Source: Tetracladium setigerum
Taxonomy: Eukaryota > Ascomycota > Leotiomycetes > Helotiales
NCBI GenBank assembly: GCA_031472005.1
Contig: PZJY01000005.1
Span: 248,001-312,000 of the forward strand
Direction: 5' to 3'
DNA length: 64,000 bases
The notes below the pieces were generated by a model. That model was not told the origin of the DNA. It saw only the letters and a list, made by a program, of their open reading frames with translations, and searched no databases. How positions within the stretch are numbered: the first letter of the stretch is position 1; every line of letters begins with the position of its first letter. Shown piece after piece: positions 32,990-44,842 of the stretch. Both the position numbers and the translations under genes were made by a program.

Positions 32990-33315
32990 GTGTCGTTTCC
33001 CCGCGCTGACACGACAACAATTTTAAATCGTAACGCGGATATACGCCATTCTTCATGGGCAGAGTTCGCCCAGCAGACTTCAGCGCCGGAGCAGGCTGTG
33101 AGGAGAGAGTTGAAGCTTTTAGTATCCAAAGCGGCAAGGACAACAGAGAAGTTCTCCAGGGAATCCACAAAGGCTTGATCGGAATAGCGAGCAGAGGATG
33201 GTCATTTTTGAAGATTAGGATAGGGTATTGTGTGATAAAGATTGTGGTTGGCGTGGGAATTGTAACAATATCGTTTAATTCTACTTTCACCGCACTGTAT
33301 GTCTATATAGATTGA
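32990..33315 (+). CDS. Possible small membrane protein, one frame break
   Basis: Two adjacent frames are joined at about 33169-33172 if one base is missing in AAAGG. The first half is charged and helical (EQAVRRELKLLVSKAARTT). The second half has one hydrophobic helix (YCVIKIVVGVGIVTISF) and ends at 33315. That gives about 108 aa. Family unknown. It may equally be the end of a decayed larger gene. Confidence 0.3.
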
Positions 33316-34951
33316 CATCACATGTACGACCGTCAGCGTCTTAGAGCTCTCCCCACGCTCCCCCTGACCTCCCTCTTTCAATCCTCTCTCTCAACCCCCT
33401 CCCTCTAGGCAATTCATCTTAAAATCGGCCTTCAAATCCGTTTATAAAGAATCTGTATTCTTAATTTAACGGTCTTGAGCTGGCCGAGTCATATACTGAG
33501 CCCGATTCCAATGCTTCTTTAATTAGCATACTTAAAAACAACCTCGCCATCACTACTATCTGCAAGATCGCAGGCAAAAATGCGTCTAATTAGAGCATAG
33601 ATCGAATATTAGTGTCAACATCTTCGTGGCAAGATAATTTCTGCAATTCGGGGATGGAATTAGCTGTTAAACGCTTATCTTTTAATAAATAAAGTTTTCA
33701 AGTCATGCTAACCTTACAATTGGCAACCTCTTGAAGCACCTAGACTACTGGCGTCTTCTTGTATCTTAGACACATCCTATGAATAATCCTTTAACTTGGT
33801 CCTACAAGGCACCTATAATGTCCCCTTACTCCTTATGGGGAAGTGATCTAAAATCTCATTCCACGATATAACTTTTTTTCTCGATTGTAGAAGAAGTTTA
33901 TCTTCTTTACTTAAGAATCGCATTTTAACCAGTCTATGCCTATTAGATTCTCGTATGGGCAACGGTCCTAAGACGCCGCTGAGAGTTTTATACTTATAAT
34001 TTAATCTCCTTAATGAATACTAACCTGACTTAACTATTCCCTTGCGAGTGAATAGTGACCGTTACAAGACTGCGATTCACGGGCTTTCTTCTCGGCTTGG
34101 TGCTTCTTGACCTTCTTGTAGGTGAAGTATTTGAGCATTTAGTCTTTCTTGGTGAGGAACTGCTGGGAGATGCGCACGCGCAGGGTAGTGGTTTTGTTTC
34201 GTGAGATTGTGGATACTGTAAATATCGGGATTTCTGTGCCGTGAATATAGAGGAATTGTGGTTGAAAGCTGAGAGGACAAGATAATGTAAACTTGATGGC
34301 GGTTCGACGTGACCAGTTCCCGCCACATTTTGCACCGCCACTGCCATGACGATGCCAAGGATAGAGGCCATCACTTATCTCATTGTTTACATTTCGCCAA
34401 TTCCGGACATTTCCTTAAATGAAATATACCCCTCTGAATCTATGATCCTCAATCCCAGATTCTGAGATCTAGTATATGTTTATTTTTGAATCTACAACTT
34501 GGAAGTTCGATTTACAGGTGCAAGATTGATACGCGGTCTTTCAGCGGTGCTTAGATTTGCTTCAATGCAGGCGAAGAGGTGCGATCACAGGAAGCTCCAG
34601 ACCTCGATTTTAAAGGTCGGCACTATATCTTGTACTGTTTTAAGAAATAAATTAATAACATAAAGTATTTATTTTATAATAGAAAAGACAACGCGGCTCT
34701 ATCAGATGCCTTCGCTATCGTTGTCCCCCCTTTCAAATCAAACTTTGACTTCCCAAAAATGCTTCACTACAACGGCCAAAACCGAATCTTTGAACTGATC
34801 CAAAGTATTCAACATTCATTCAACTTGAAACTCTTAGGGCGGAACTGATTCTATATCGCCAATTAACCCTACCTGGTTACAATGATCTCTCCGTAGTGAG
34901 TAGCATACCACGCAACGTCCGCTATAGTATCAAACAACCGAACTGACTATC
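33316..34951. other. AT-rich intergenic with old coding remnants
   Basis: A minus-strand stretch at about 34040-34230 reads as protein with one in-frame stop (RVRISQQFLTKKD, stop, then MLKYFTYKKVKKHQAEKKAR) and may be a relic. Nothing else is recognised. Confidence 0.35.
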
Positions 34952-35070
34952 ACATACGACCATAGATTGAGGAGAATTGGGCATCCCGTCCGCTCTGCCT
35001 TCCACAAGCCTCAAATCGGTAGATTAGTAGTTGGGTGGGTGACCACCAGCGAATCCTTACTGTTGTATGT
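34952..35070 (+). rRNA. 5S ribosomal RNA
   Basis: The 119-nt sequence matches the 5S rRNA of filamentous ascomycetes. It begins ACATACGACCATAG, carries the internal control region GGGCATCCCGTCCGCTCTGC and the box TTAGTAGTTGGGTGGGTGAC, and ends TGTTGTATGT, which pairs with the 5' end (helix I). Helix II (TTGAGG with CCTCAA) pairs although it departs from the commonest fungal sequence as I remember it, so compensatory change is likely and the gene is probably functional. T-rich Pol III terminators follow at about 35074-35087. Single dispersed 5S genes are normal in Pezizomycotina. Confidence 0.93.
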
Positions 35071-35918
35071 CACTTTTCCATTTTTTGGGGATCTCAATTC
35101 GAGTGTCTTGGCATCCTTGTGTTGTTTTCACATACAACTGGAACGTATCTAGAGAGAAGAGAGTTGTGGATTTTCATTTGGGAGAATACTCAGAAGATTA
35201 GCTCTCCTTTTAATGAGATACTGAAGGCGAAAAAGAGCATAATGTGTAAATTGCACCGAAGCGAGTAACAGACGAAGAGAATTTTCAATCACGACTAACC
35301 ATCAACAACTATTCCATGAAATGACTTGAGAGCATTAACAGTTTCCTTCCATTCATAGCTCCTGATTTTAAAGACTCATATCTTCTCTATGTACCCTAAC
35401 AGCTACTATCTTCTCTTCAGAAGGTTGCCAATACTTCAAAGATACTCCACCAACCCACGAAGCGAACGATGAAAACAATACAACTCAACGCTCAATAACT
35501 CATCCAAAAACCAGCAATGCCTCTCAGAGTACTCGCAAACTTCATCATTATCTCCATCATCTACACGAACATTATCCGATCCTTTAATATAGCAGCAATT
35601 TATCGAAGCCAAAATTACACTACCTACCTACGCACAACCTCTATGTCCGAAAATAACATTCGTGGCTTCTCCCAATGATTCCCTTCATACGAGACTGGTG
35701 GAATACTTTTTGATCTCGGTGTTTGCTGCTTGGATTGGTGCGATTCATGGGGAGGGTTTGTTTCTTGTTTTTGGAGATGAGCGGGGAGAATGAGGGAGAT
35801 GTGTGAGAGACGGCGAGGGGTTCCTATGGAGCAGTAGATGTTGCGTTGGTGTGAATGGAAATCGATAAAATTCTGAATCAATTTTTTCTGGCATTATATT
35901 CTCCGGTTATATCCTCAA
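35071..35918. other. Intergenic, nothing recognised
   Basis: AT-rich sequence between the 5S gene and the small membrane ORF. No gene supported. Confidence 0.35.
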
Positions 35919-36314
35919 TTATCCGTTCTGAAAGTTGGAGGTTGCTTGTTGCACTATCAGTACAGGAAGACAACGTTCGGAATCGTCACTCACATTCACC
36001 CGTTCCACTTCATCGACCATGAATTTAGGCTCTCCCATCTTCTCATGCTCGAGTTTTGTTTCCAGTTCTTCCACCATCTTCTTATGCCACTCTAGCCTCT
36101 TCGTCTCATCACGAAAAGTCTTTGATGTCAGGTTTTCCAGATGCTTGATTCGTGACGCCAGCGACCTGACATCTCCATCATATGAAACTCCGAACAACAA
36201 TATGAAGTTGAGAAGACAAATGCTGGTAAGGGTGCGAGGAATGAACAAATTCAGCATCGCCCAGATGTAGAGTAATGTCGGAGTCTTGGTTCCTGGTATG
36301 TACCACCAAGACAT
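35919..36314 (-). CDS. Hypothetical membrane-anchored coiled-coil protein
   Basis: A single open frame of 131 aa with no introns. A hydrophobic stretch near the N-terminus (residues about 12-45, with LLYIWAMLNLFIP and ICLLNFILLFGVS) forms one or two transmembrane helices. It is followed by a charged, heptad-rich segment (SLASRIKHLENLTSK, KKMVEELETKLEHEKM) likely to be a coiled coil. No family recognised. The isolated position in gene-poor DNA leaves doubt. Confidence 0.45.
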   Translation of the reverse strand: MSWWYIPGTKTPTLLYIWAMLNLFIPRTLTSICLLNFILLFGVSYDGDVRSLASRIKHLENLTSKTFRDETKRLEWHKKMVEELETKLEHEKMGEPKFMVDEVERVNVSDDSERCLPVLIVQQATSNFQNG

Positions 36315-38180
36315 CGTGGTTCTTGAATCGGAGATCGGATTGGTAAATGATACAAATATTGTGTTGTTTCTTTGCTAAAAAGCTCATGGACTTATTGGCC
36401 TTTGGAGGGAAATTGGAAAGAGTCGTTTATGATGTGATCTCGTCTGGTTTTCATTTTTGAACATCCTAATTGATGTTAGGACGTGTAACAAAGGTGCGGG
36501 CATCGCGTAGACCCTGTGAACCTCATAACAATTGATCATGGATTGTTCAACCCCGCCACTATGTCTATTTTTATAATTCCAACAGGTTTACTCCGTAACC
36601 GCGCAACCGGATGATTCCGCTGGGTAAAACTGTTGGAACGCCAGTCAATGCGGGCAGCGTGTTTATAACCAAGAACACCAAGAATTTCAAGAATTGAAAA
36701 CCAGCTCACCAAGGCGGTCTTATTATGTCCATCTATTGTTTTGGCAATGTTGAATGATAATCCTCATGCACCCAGGCTCAATTCGCGGAATGGTCCGTGA
36801 TTCTTGGGAGTTGTGGTCTTGGTACCCACGATTTGATTGGCCTGGCAGACTGTGCAACTTCATGGCATCCTTGGCTATGATTATGTTCGAATGGGATGAA
36901 TCGCAGATCCCATGTACTGCACGCAGTTGCAAGGGACGGACCTCGGGAGGTGCGGACCGCTCTGGTTGTTGGTACTTTGTGCATGATAGAAGGCATCAGT
37001 TTCATGTCTATGCAAATTCTATATATTCCTGCGAAAACCGGGGTTCTTAGCGAATCCTTTCCAAATTTCCCACGTCTTGGTTCCTGAATAGGAAGGTAAG
37101 ACTGCAGTATGCTGTATAAAGTAGATAAAAAATCTACAACTATTCCAATATCTACGATGTAAGCAGGGTTGTGAGCATTTCGAACCTCCAAGATGCTGCA
37201 ATAAGCGACCATCAAGATCCTTTACCTTTATGATGTTGAGACCTGAAAACTCGCTGTTCAAAAGCTGCTACGACCTCAACTATTTTTCAATCAAGCTATA
37301 GTGTATGGAATAAAGTATTCAGGCGATCAGGGCTTTTGCGGTTTGGGGGAAAGGGACGACTCTCGCTTAAGGCGCGACCTCATTAACAAAGCAAGTTGGA
37401 AAAGAGCGACACGCTGAAACCAAATTGGGCCCACGAAACTACCTTCCAGAGTCGGATTCTTCTACCTCCTTGCACGTACATATGCACTATTCACGAATAA
37501 TTTAAAGGGTCAAGTCAAGGATAATTTTGGCTGCACTCATGGCTCTCTATTTTTCCACGCTTGATGCTAGAGTTAAGCGTGAATAAGAGGTCAAAAGTGA
37601 ATTTACCTCATACATCTCTCTTTAACGAATCAGATATTGACTATCATTGGGAATTGATCAAGATATAGCTTGCAAGAGTCAAGATTTTGGGATTCCTTAA
37701 TAAGTCTTGGTGAGGGGTAAGATGAGATATCCCTCAAGATGGCGATAATCAGTTGAAGTGTTCGCTGCACCAATGTGTAAGGTTGCAACTAGAGATAAAA
37801 CACTGCGTTGGAAATACTGGGGTTGAAAGTTGGACGTCTTCGATAAATCATTTGTAATTTCTTATCCCTGAGGCAAGATTAGTTACTAGCCCAAGAGATT
37901 GTAGGAAAGAGCAGTTCAAAATTCTCTGCGCCAATGTAAATATCTCTTGTAAAGAAATTCTAGTCAGTTGAGCATGCCACTCAAATTAGCCGTGATAGTA
38001 CTGCAAATTGAATCACACCAGCGGAGGAATCCTTCTCCGTCTGGGAGTCTACTTATATGCATTCCTCCCCCTTGGATTCTACAAATGTTCAACTATTATT
38101 GAGCAGTCGTTTGGTTTCCTTACACCATCTTAACATTTTTGCATCCGCAAGTCCAACATCATCTCGATTCTCGAACAAGT
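36315..38180. other. Intergenic, about 1.9 kb
   Basis: AT-rich with no supported gene. The last few hundred bases are the promoter of the following secreted-protein gene; TATATGC at about 38053 may be a TATA site. Confidence 0.4.
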
Positions 38181-39165
38181 ATGAAGTCTAAAGTCCAAAT
38201 ATTTGGGTTGTTGTTATGGCTGCCTTGGGCCCAAGGCGGCGTTATCGATGGTTCTACACGAGAAGTAGGACCAATTTTCACCAACCCCCCCTCAGAAGTG
38301 CCCAGCTCCAGACCCTCAACTCGAGACATTATCGTTATAGAAGGGTTCGAGAATCGTTTTGCAAAGGACTTCTCACCACCCATCATCAAGCCTTTCATCC
38401 CCACCATTCACTATGCAGACATCAAGGATCTCTCTGTTCGGGAGCTTGCTGAACGCCAAGGTGTATGTGCCTATATTGCATCATGTGCTGGTTATATCAC
38501 GGCCAGTACCCCTTACTATGCCATGCAAGCATGGGATGGCTTGGGCAACTTTTGCAACGGCGTTGGCAATGGAGTGATGAACTTCTTCACAGAGAACAAC
38601 TACGCCCAATCAAAAGCGATCTTGACTGGTGCGATGAGCAACTTCATAGTCTCTGTACCCATGTATACAATAGGGTAAGAAGTCTCCAATGACCTCTCTC
38701 ATAATCCCCTTGTACGCTTTTCGGTAGTCTGCATTTCGGTATACAATATGCTAGTGTAGATTGACAAGTCATTGACTTCCTGTTTTTAGTTATTACTTCG
38801 GCCAGGCTGCCAAAATGGACGGATCCAACCCAAGCAACACATGTGGAACACATGACCCAGCACAAGTAGCTGAAAATGTTGCAAACGCAGCTTTCCAGTT
38901 TTGTAACAACATCAAGACTAATCCAATGTACGCTAATCCGACCCGTTATACGGCTGGATCAATGTCAGACGGTGATCCAACTTGGGAGGGCGCCAATGAC
39001 GGGCTCATAGTCGTCAAAAAGTTTTGGATTGGAGGCACCGAGTACGATACCATAGCGTCCTGCCCTTCGTATGGTATCGTTTGGAGGAGAAACTTTGAAG
39101 CTGCTCTTGAGCGCGGGAAACATCGAGTCTTGAAAAAGAAAAGACTGTCAGACTCAATGGAGTAG
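38181..39165 (+). CDS. Secreted protein of unknown family
   Basis: Two exons (38181-38674, 38790-39165; 115-nt intron, phase kept across GG|T) give 289 aa. The signal peptide is MKSKVQIFGLLLWLPWAQG. A Pro/Ser-rich segment follows, then a compact domain starting at CAYIASCAGYITAS with six cysteines overall and small-residue-rich helices (GVGNGVMNFFTENNYAQSKA). The C-terminus is basic (HRVLKKKRLSDSME). ATG 38181 is chosen because it directly opens the signal peptide. No catalytic motif is recognised. It is one of four signal-peptide-bearing products in the window. Confidence 0.8.
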
Positions 39166-39522
39166 TTGGACACAGTTGGAGTGGGAAGAGAGGGCAATCC
39201 TTGCCCTCAAGATCGAGAGGGTGCTACAAGCAGCACAGAATAACAAGCTGGGGGAAAGTCCGTGGGAGTCTTAAATATTTGTTGTTCTTTTGTTCTTTTT
39301 CATTTTGGTGTTTGTGGTGCTGCAGGATTATGGTTGACAATGAGAGTACAATATCGTGACTCTCCTTTTCACTAAAGCTACGCCTGGGCCGGGTTTTAGT
39401 TTAAATGAAAAGTGCTTCACGATAGACAGAAGTGGAATACTCAATAAAAATATTTCCAAAGTGAAGTTCTCCTTCCTTCTTCCGTGATCAAAGGTACCGT
39501 GGGCCAGCGTACCAGCCATATT
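39166..39522. other. 3' flanks of converging genes
   Basis: The secreted-protein gene (+) and the unknown gene (-) converge here. Nothing else is recognised. Confidence 0.35.
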
Positions 39523-40095
39523 TCAGCCGGAAGCCCCCGCATACCCACACATCTTCTGCAAGCCTGTTTGCGCCTCATCTGCATCAAAACATATGCTCCT
39601 CGGATGATCCTTTCCGTAAATCTGCTTCATCATCTTATATATATCATATCCTATCGGACGAGAACTCGAAATAACATCTTCTACACTCCCGCCCATATTC
39701 CATGAAGGATACACAAACGGCACATTTTCAAATTCACTGCCATTCTGATACCACGGATTCAGATCATACAACAAAACAAGAAAACGGCCCGTGAATTCGT
39801 CAGTGGTGATGAGTTTCCAGGTGGCATCGGGCTCATCGGCTAAGATGTCGCGAATATCTTCATCCTGATTGATATCGTTACGAAAATCCGCCTCCGTGTC
39901 TTTGCACGATTCAAGGTACTGAGCGGCGTCGACAGGCAAGAGGAAATTAATAGTGTCTTCGCGTACTCGAATGGAGTTGCATAGTCGAATGCGGTTGATA
40001 ACGCTTGCGATGCTCTCTTCGTTGACGTAGAAAAAGTGGTGGTTCCTACCCATGGGCGAGAGAGAGGGCTTCTGAACCTCGTGAACACCAGTCAT
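39523..40095 (-). CDS. Unknown soluble protein, divergent partner
   Basis: A single-exon frame of 190 aa from ATG 40095. It is acidic and aromatic, with NHHFFYVNEESIASVINRIR, LLPVDAAQYLESCKD, VLLYDLNPWYQNGSEF and PSWNMGGSVEDV as distinctive stretches. No signal peptide, membrane helix or recognised domain. Codon use looks coding throughout with no breaks. It is transcribed away from the gene at 40173 with only 77 bp between the two start codons, so the two probably share one promoter. Confidence 0.7.
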   Translation of the reverse strand: MTGVHEVQKPSLSPMGRNHHFFYVNEESIASVINRIRLCNSIRVREDTINFLLPVDAAQYLESCKDTEADFRNDINQDEDIRDILADEPDATWKLITTDEFTGRFLVLLYDLNPWYQNGSEFENVPFVYPSWNMGGSVEDVISSSRPIGYDIYKMMKQIYGKDHPRSICFDADEAQTGLQKMCGYAGASG

Positions 40096-40172
40096 AAGAA
40101 AGAAGGGAATGATCTTTATCCTCTTCTGAAGTTTTGTGTACAGCTACACCCAAATCCAACGAGCCTGCGAAG
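40096..40172. promoter_or_regulatory. Compact bidirectional promoter
   Basis: The 77 bp between divergent start codons at 40095 (-) and 40173 (+) must hold both leaders. No clear TATA box is seen. Transcripts probably start inside the neighbouring coding regions or the leaders are very short. Confidence 0.45.
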
Positions 40173-42274
40173 ATGCCAGCTCCCTTGTCGAATATGGATC
40201 CTCTCAACAAAACATACAACTTTTTGAAAATGTTCAAGGTCGCCAAAGTTGAATACCCTCTCTATGATCACTTATTGAATCCAGCCGTTGGATACTTCAA
40301 TATCGGCAAGACCGCATTATGGGACTCAACAGCTGTTCCACCTGCCTTTCCAGCAACCCTCTTCGAGCAATCTTCTTTCTCAGTGGAAGTTGGTACCGAC
40401 GCCGTCGATATTGCTGTCTATAATACAATGACTGCGCCCTTCACGATCACCGCGTCATTTGCTAATTACGACATATTTACACTGAATATCGCCAGCGTTG
40501 TAAACCTTTCTTTGATACCCAGTGTCACATTGACACCGTTGGTGGCGAACGGCAACCCTAAAGCCCTTCCGTGGATATTCAACGGCGATCTCTCTTGGAC
40601 CATGAAGGGAAAAGATCCTAAACAGCCTTCATATACTCAAAACACCACTTTGGAATTCTATGTTTTGCCAGACAGCCTTCCATTGTACTTTGGCGGGCCA
40701 GGGATCCCGTTGGCTTTACTACGCATGAAGGACTACTTTCCCTCCTGGATGGCAACAGTTGATAATCCAACTTGGCAAGAGTATGTTGTTAACACACTGT
40801 TCAACGATACGAGGCTCGAGTACGAAACATATGGCGGTACCACTCGCTACATAAGCTGGGACAACCCAACTTTGAAGGATTTGTTTGTAAACAATGATCC
40901 AATCAACTGCTGGCTAGATCTCTGGCTTCTCGACATGCAGGACGCGGCCGACAAACAATTGAAACTACCAATGAACTGCTACGACCTAGCAGCAATATGT
41001 CAAGTGATTGTCAGTCTTGGCATTTCGTCCACACAAGATGTCATCAATCTCAATTACTTGAGTCCATTCGGGTACATCAATTCCACGAAGTTGATAGGAG
41101 TAACCGAGAATCCGCCAAATTTGGATAACCCACTCAATCTTTGTAACAATCCTTTCTTCACGGACTTTGTCAATTATGATCCCAATATGGTTTGTGCAAT
41201 AAACGCTCCCGACCGCTCGTCTTTTGGCAACCACATGTTTGTGACCATCAGCCCCGCAGCTGACACTTCGCAAAAATATGTACTTGATGCATGTTGCGAG
41301 CCACAGCTTGGTGTATCACCCATCGCAGACTACATCACCAATGTTATAGATCGCAGTCCTGGCATATACAAAGGAACAGACATCCCTGGTACGCTAGCAG
41401 ACAACTTGTCTGCAAATGGCGTCAACAATACTGTCAAGTCTCGTTGCTTCCAAAGATCAGCAAATTCTACCTCTATTTTCCCGACTATTTTAGACAAGCT
41501 TGCGCGGCAACTGAAGGGAGTCTTGTCACAACCATATATGGCATCTCCTCGGAACAATCAGAACATGACGCTGACTTGGACACTCGTTCCGGCAGCCGCG
41601 CCAACAGATATTATAACCATTTATATTCTGAGGTGTGAACAGCCGGAGCAAGTCATGAGAGAGTATAATCGTCGACTCAGTGTTGGAACCTATTGGCAGG
41701 TTAGTTTGGGTGCTGACCTGGACGTTTTTCGTGACGTGGGAAATGGCAGCACTCGGTTGTGGGCAGTCGAGAATCAGCTTTATCTTGCTACTGTAGATTG
41801 TAAGGTGGGCAAAGCCAAGGAGGCAAAGGTGTACAGAGACATCATAAAAGGTGTGATGGCACAGGGACTGCTGTCCATCAATAACATGACTTACATACAT
41901 ACCCTCCACAAACCAGTCAAACTGCCAACAGTTGGGGAGACTTTTGAGCTCAAGCTAGAGGTAAGTGTATTTCGGCCTCAGTCACTTCAAGAGATTTATC
42001 TGACGTATAAAAGCTTGTCAAGATTAACTCTGACTTCTATCGTGGATACAACGTGCTTGTCACTCCTGTAAGTTCATGATCAAACAAGGCCTTGAAGAAC
42101 ACAAGCTAACGGGCTACTCTGCAGAACCTATTTTTCAAACAGGTTACAGATCTGGGCTCCTCGATCACTTTTGAGTTTCTTGCTCGTTCGACTGGGAAGG
42201 CTACTGTCCAAGTGACAATGTATGATGGCAATCTTGGTGTGGATACTCGCGACGTTGATTTTGACATCAATTAA
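40173..42274 (+). CDS. Large protein of unknown family, beta-rich
   Basis: Three exons (40173-41960, 42014-42067, 42125-42274; introns 53 and 57 nt) give 663 aa. No signal peptide or membrane helix. The N-terminal third alternates short hydrophobic strands (SSFSVEVGTDAVDIAVYN, PFTITASFANYDIFTLNIAS), suggesting a beta sandwich. The middle has Trp and Cys motifs (NDPINCWLDLWLL, AICQVIVSLG, DACCEP). The C-terminus is again strand-rich (TFEFLARSTGKATVQVTMYD). I do not recognise a family. The first ATG in frame, 40173, is used. It is divergent from the 190-aa gene and follows a secreted-protein gene. Confidence 0.8.
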
Positions 42275-42929
42275 CTAGAAGGGTTCTATACTGATGGATT
42301 TGTGCATGCACCATCGTGGAGCTAGGTAGAATCCTCATTTCAACGTTTGCATGAATATAGTCATCAACATAGTCACCGTTGCCTCTGTGCCGCTCCCCTT
42401 GCTCACTATATATATATGTGTGGTTCTATCTATCTTCTTGAATGCAACGTGTAAATTGATACAATATGCAGCAACTAGACTTGATATGATGGGTCATGCA
42501 CGTGGTTTTTTATTCACACCCGTCGCTGAAGATAAGCCAGCTCTTTTATGTGCCAGGACACCTGCAGTCTCTAAGGCGCAACTTGAGTAGTTATGCTAAT
42601 CATTTGCTAGATAACGTCGTAATTACGAGCACGAGGAACGCAAAGTCAGTCGCCAGTTGACCAGTTGAATATTTCCCTGGTACTGATATGCCACCCAAGA
42701 ACGCATTGGTTGATCATTGTTTCATATCAAATGCAGATATATGGCGTGCTCCTATAGGTTTTTATCTATATCACGTGGCATGAATGAGTTCCCTGCACCT
42801 ATATTTCCTTTCAGATTCTTCTGGTTGTCTACAGCGGAACTTTGGAGGAATGACAATGGTCGCTATTACTTATATAGAGTATCATCTCTTGTGCATATCG
42901 ACTTGAAATGAGGAAGGTACCAAAGCCTG
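42275..42929. other. Intergenic, nothing recognised
   Basis: 3' flank of the 663-aa gene. A short TATATATATG run lies at about 42406. No gene supported. Confidence 0.35.
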
Positions 42930-43368
42930 TGCAATTTTTGTCATAGAACTCCACATGCCGAGGTGCAATCAGTTCCTAGAGAGTCCAACCTCTTGTACAC
43001 CATTTACAGCCTGCAAGACCACGGTCGAAGTTCACGGTGTCAGCTAAATCATCCAGATAGACTAGACAAACTGCGACATGTTTGTACCAGGCGAACATTG
43101 AGTTAATCGCCTCTGAAAGTTCAGCGCTGCTGGATTTGTCGATATAGCAAGTGTCGACCCAAACGTAACGGAGACCACGGTGGCGAGCTATCGCACATGT
43201 GCATCTTATCTTGTTGAAACCATTCTTGGTGCTTGCGCTTTCTAGCTCATGAAAGCCTTGAAATGAGACTTCTTCTGCGCCCCATATATGTGATAATATA
43301 GCATAGGATGATCTTTCTAGATTCATGAAACTCTCCAATTTGAGAGTCGAGGTGTTCATGAGCCACAT
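42930..43368 (-). pseudogene. HET-domain protein, truncated by nonsense codon
   Basis: This is the N-terminal half of a heterokaryon-incompatibility (HET) domain. It opens with MWLMNTSTLKLESFM and continues YAILSHIWGAEEVSFQ, IARHRGLRYVWVDTCYID and KSSSAELSEAINSMFAWYKH. The frame stops at TAG (42976-42978) right after RGWTL. The codons that follow still read ELIAPRHVEFYD, the next conserved HET block, so the stop replaces a CAG glutamine codon by a C-to-T change. Similarity fades after about 42930. No effector or ankyrin/WD region follows. Such genes normally trigger cell death on fusion of unlike strains. Confidence 0.85.
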
Positions 43369-43673
43369 TGGGTTAGTTTATCAAAGCGACAACGCAGTGA
43401 ATTTGAGTTATGAGAAAGTGGTTGAATAATGTTAAAACAGAAGGGTTGAAAGCGTGGATCTGGACCAGGTGTGTTGGAGTGGTTGAGCACTTGATCAGTC
43501 CAGTCAGATATGGGGATTACGTACCCCTATTCAGCACCGAAAACAGGCTTTTAGATTATTAGTCAGCTGCTAGTGGTGAGCATTCTTGCCTTCTTAGGTA
43601 AAGTTGCCAACCTACACCTTGCACAGACATAGAAAGTGAGATCTTTCCGCCTTGTATGAAGTACATTCAATGT
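43369..43673. other. Short intergenic spacer
   Basis: Between the HET relic and the receptor-like gene. Nothing recognised. Confidence 0.35.
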
Positions 43674-44842
43674 TTAGTTGTACGCTCGCTCCGCCACCTG
43701 ATGTTTAATATCGGTAACAACCACGATCTGCGCATTCTTAACATCCTTTCCAGCTATCTCATGGCCTTCCGAGCTACTGCCGCCTTGCACCCAACATGTG
43801 TTCTGCAATGGGAGCTCATCATCGCTCTCCATTTTCCCCCGACGCGCCGCCTCGCCGCTATCAATTGCGTTGCTCGTAGTAGTCCAGAGTCTCCCGCTAG
43901 AGCGCGTCCCACGGGTTGTTCCCTGCCTTCTTGATGTTGAAACATTAATTTCTCCTCCACTGTTAGATAGGCTGAAGGTTGAAAACATCCCTGGGAGCAA
44001 CCTCTGGACTACGGGGCGTAAGGCAGGCAAACAGGCGCAAACAAGGCTGACATTTATTTCAGCGGTGCTCCACGTAGCGGTGTTGGCATTATCGTAGGTA
44101 AGGTCTTTGCTAGTTGTGATCTTGACAAGGCTGTTGAGGCGTAAAATGCTCACTGCACACGCAAGTCCGCCAACGGCAAAAACGATCATGAGAGCGCGCT
44201 TTTGTCGGGTTGGAAGTGAGAGGTGTTTCAGCACGGGCATGGGGAGGATGATAAGAGCAAAATCGGTGGCGATATGGAGAGCACTATTTGTGAACCAGAG
44301 TATTCGTTTGTTAGCGCATGACCCGGGGATATTTGGTTCCCAGAACTTTTGAACGGGGACGCAGAGAAAGATTGTCGCCAAAATGGTCTCGATGCTGAAT
44401 ATGAAAATAAATGCTCCGAGTAAGTATATGGCAATCCGTACTCGGGCATGTGAAAATATTCGGTGGTACTGAAGAAGGATCGAGGCTTTAATGAAGGCTA
44501 AGGCGAAATAATAGCAAATAATACTAGTAAAAAGTGCCTGTGAAGTTAGCAAATGGACTCTCTCACAAGATGCTGTCTCACCTTGAGAGGTCTTAAGAGT
44601 TGTTCATCTGTTAACTCCCATACGTGCATTCCAAGACCCACATCTGCCTGGACTTTGATGAGGATGGTAAACGCGGTGGAGAAGAGCATGGCAATAACAA
44701 TGCAAAGGTCTTCTGCGCCTGGGTTTTTGATCATTGCAAAGCGGATATAGAGACGGAAAAGGACCACAAGGTTTCCAATGATAGTGAAAGCAATTGCAGC
44801 CTGGACGGCTGTCCAACCTGCGGGATTATCACCGAGACCCAT
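43674..44842 (-). CDS. Seven-helix rhodopsin-fold membrane protein (PTH11/SAT4-like)
   Basis: Two exons (44582-44842, 43674-44537; 44-nt intron with a GCTAAC branch site) give 374 aa. Seven hydrophobic helices are visible, starting with AAIAFTIIGNLVVLFRLYI. The fungal rhodopsin-domain landmarks follow: AEDLCIVIAM after helix 1, YYFALAFIKASILLQYHRIF (helix 3 and loop), CVPVQKFWEPNIPGSC with paired cysteines, DFALIILPMPVLKHLSLP, then ALMIVFAVGGLACAVSILR. The cytosolic tail is Ser/Thr-rich and polar. Members are plasma-membrane receptor-like proteins, some needed for surface sensing in plant pathogens; most are uncharacterised. An upstream ATG at 44911 would add 23 residues, but 44842 sits in the usual place just before helix 1. 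Confidence 0.88.

Noticed and set aside
34836..34951. tRNA-like words just upstream of the 5S gene
   Set aside because: A few bases resemble a tRNA 5' half, but no T arm, acceptor pairing or anticodon arm could be built.
36778..37215. 145-codon minus-strand frame
   Set aside because: Overlaps an equally long plus-strand frame, has no recognisable motif and no ATG-led start with coding character.
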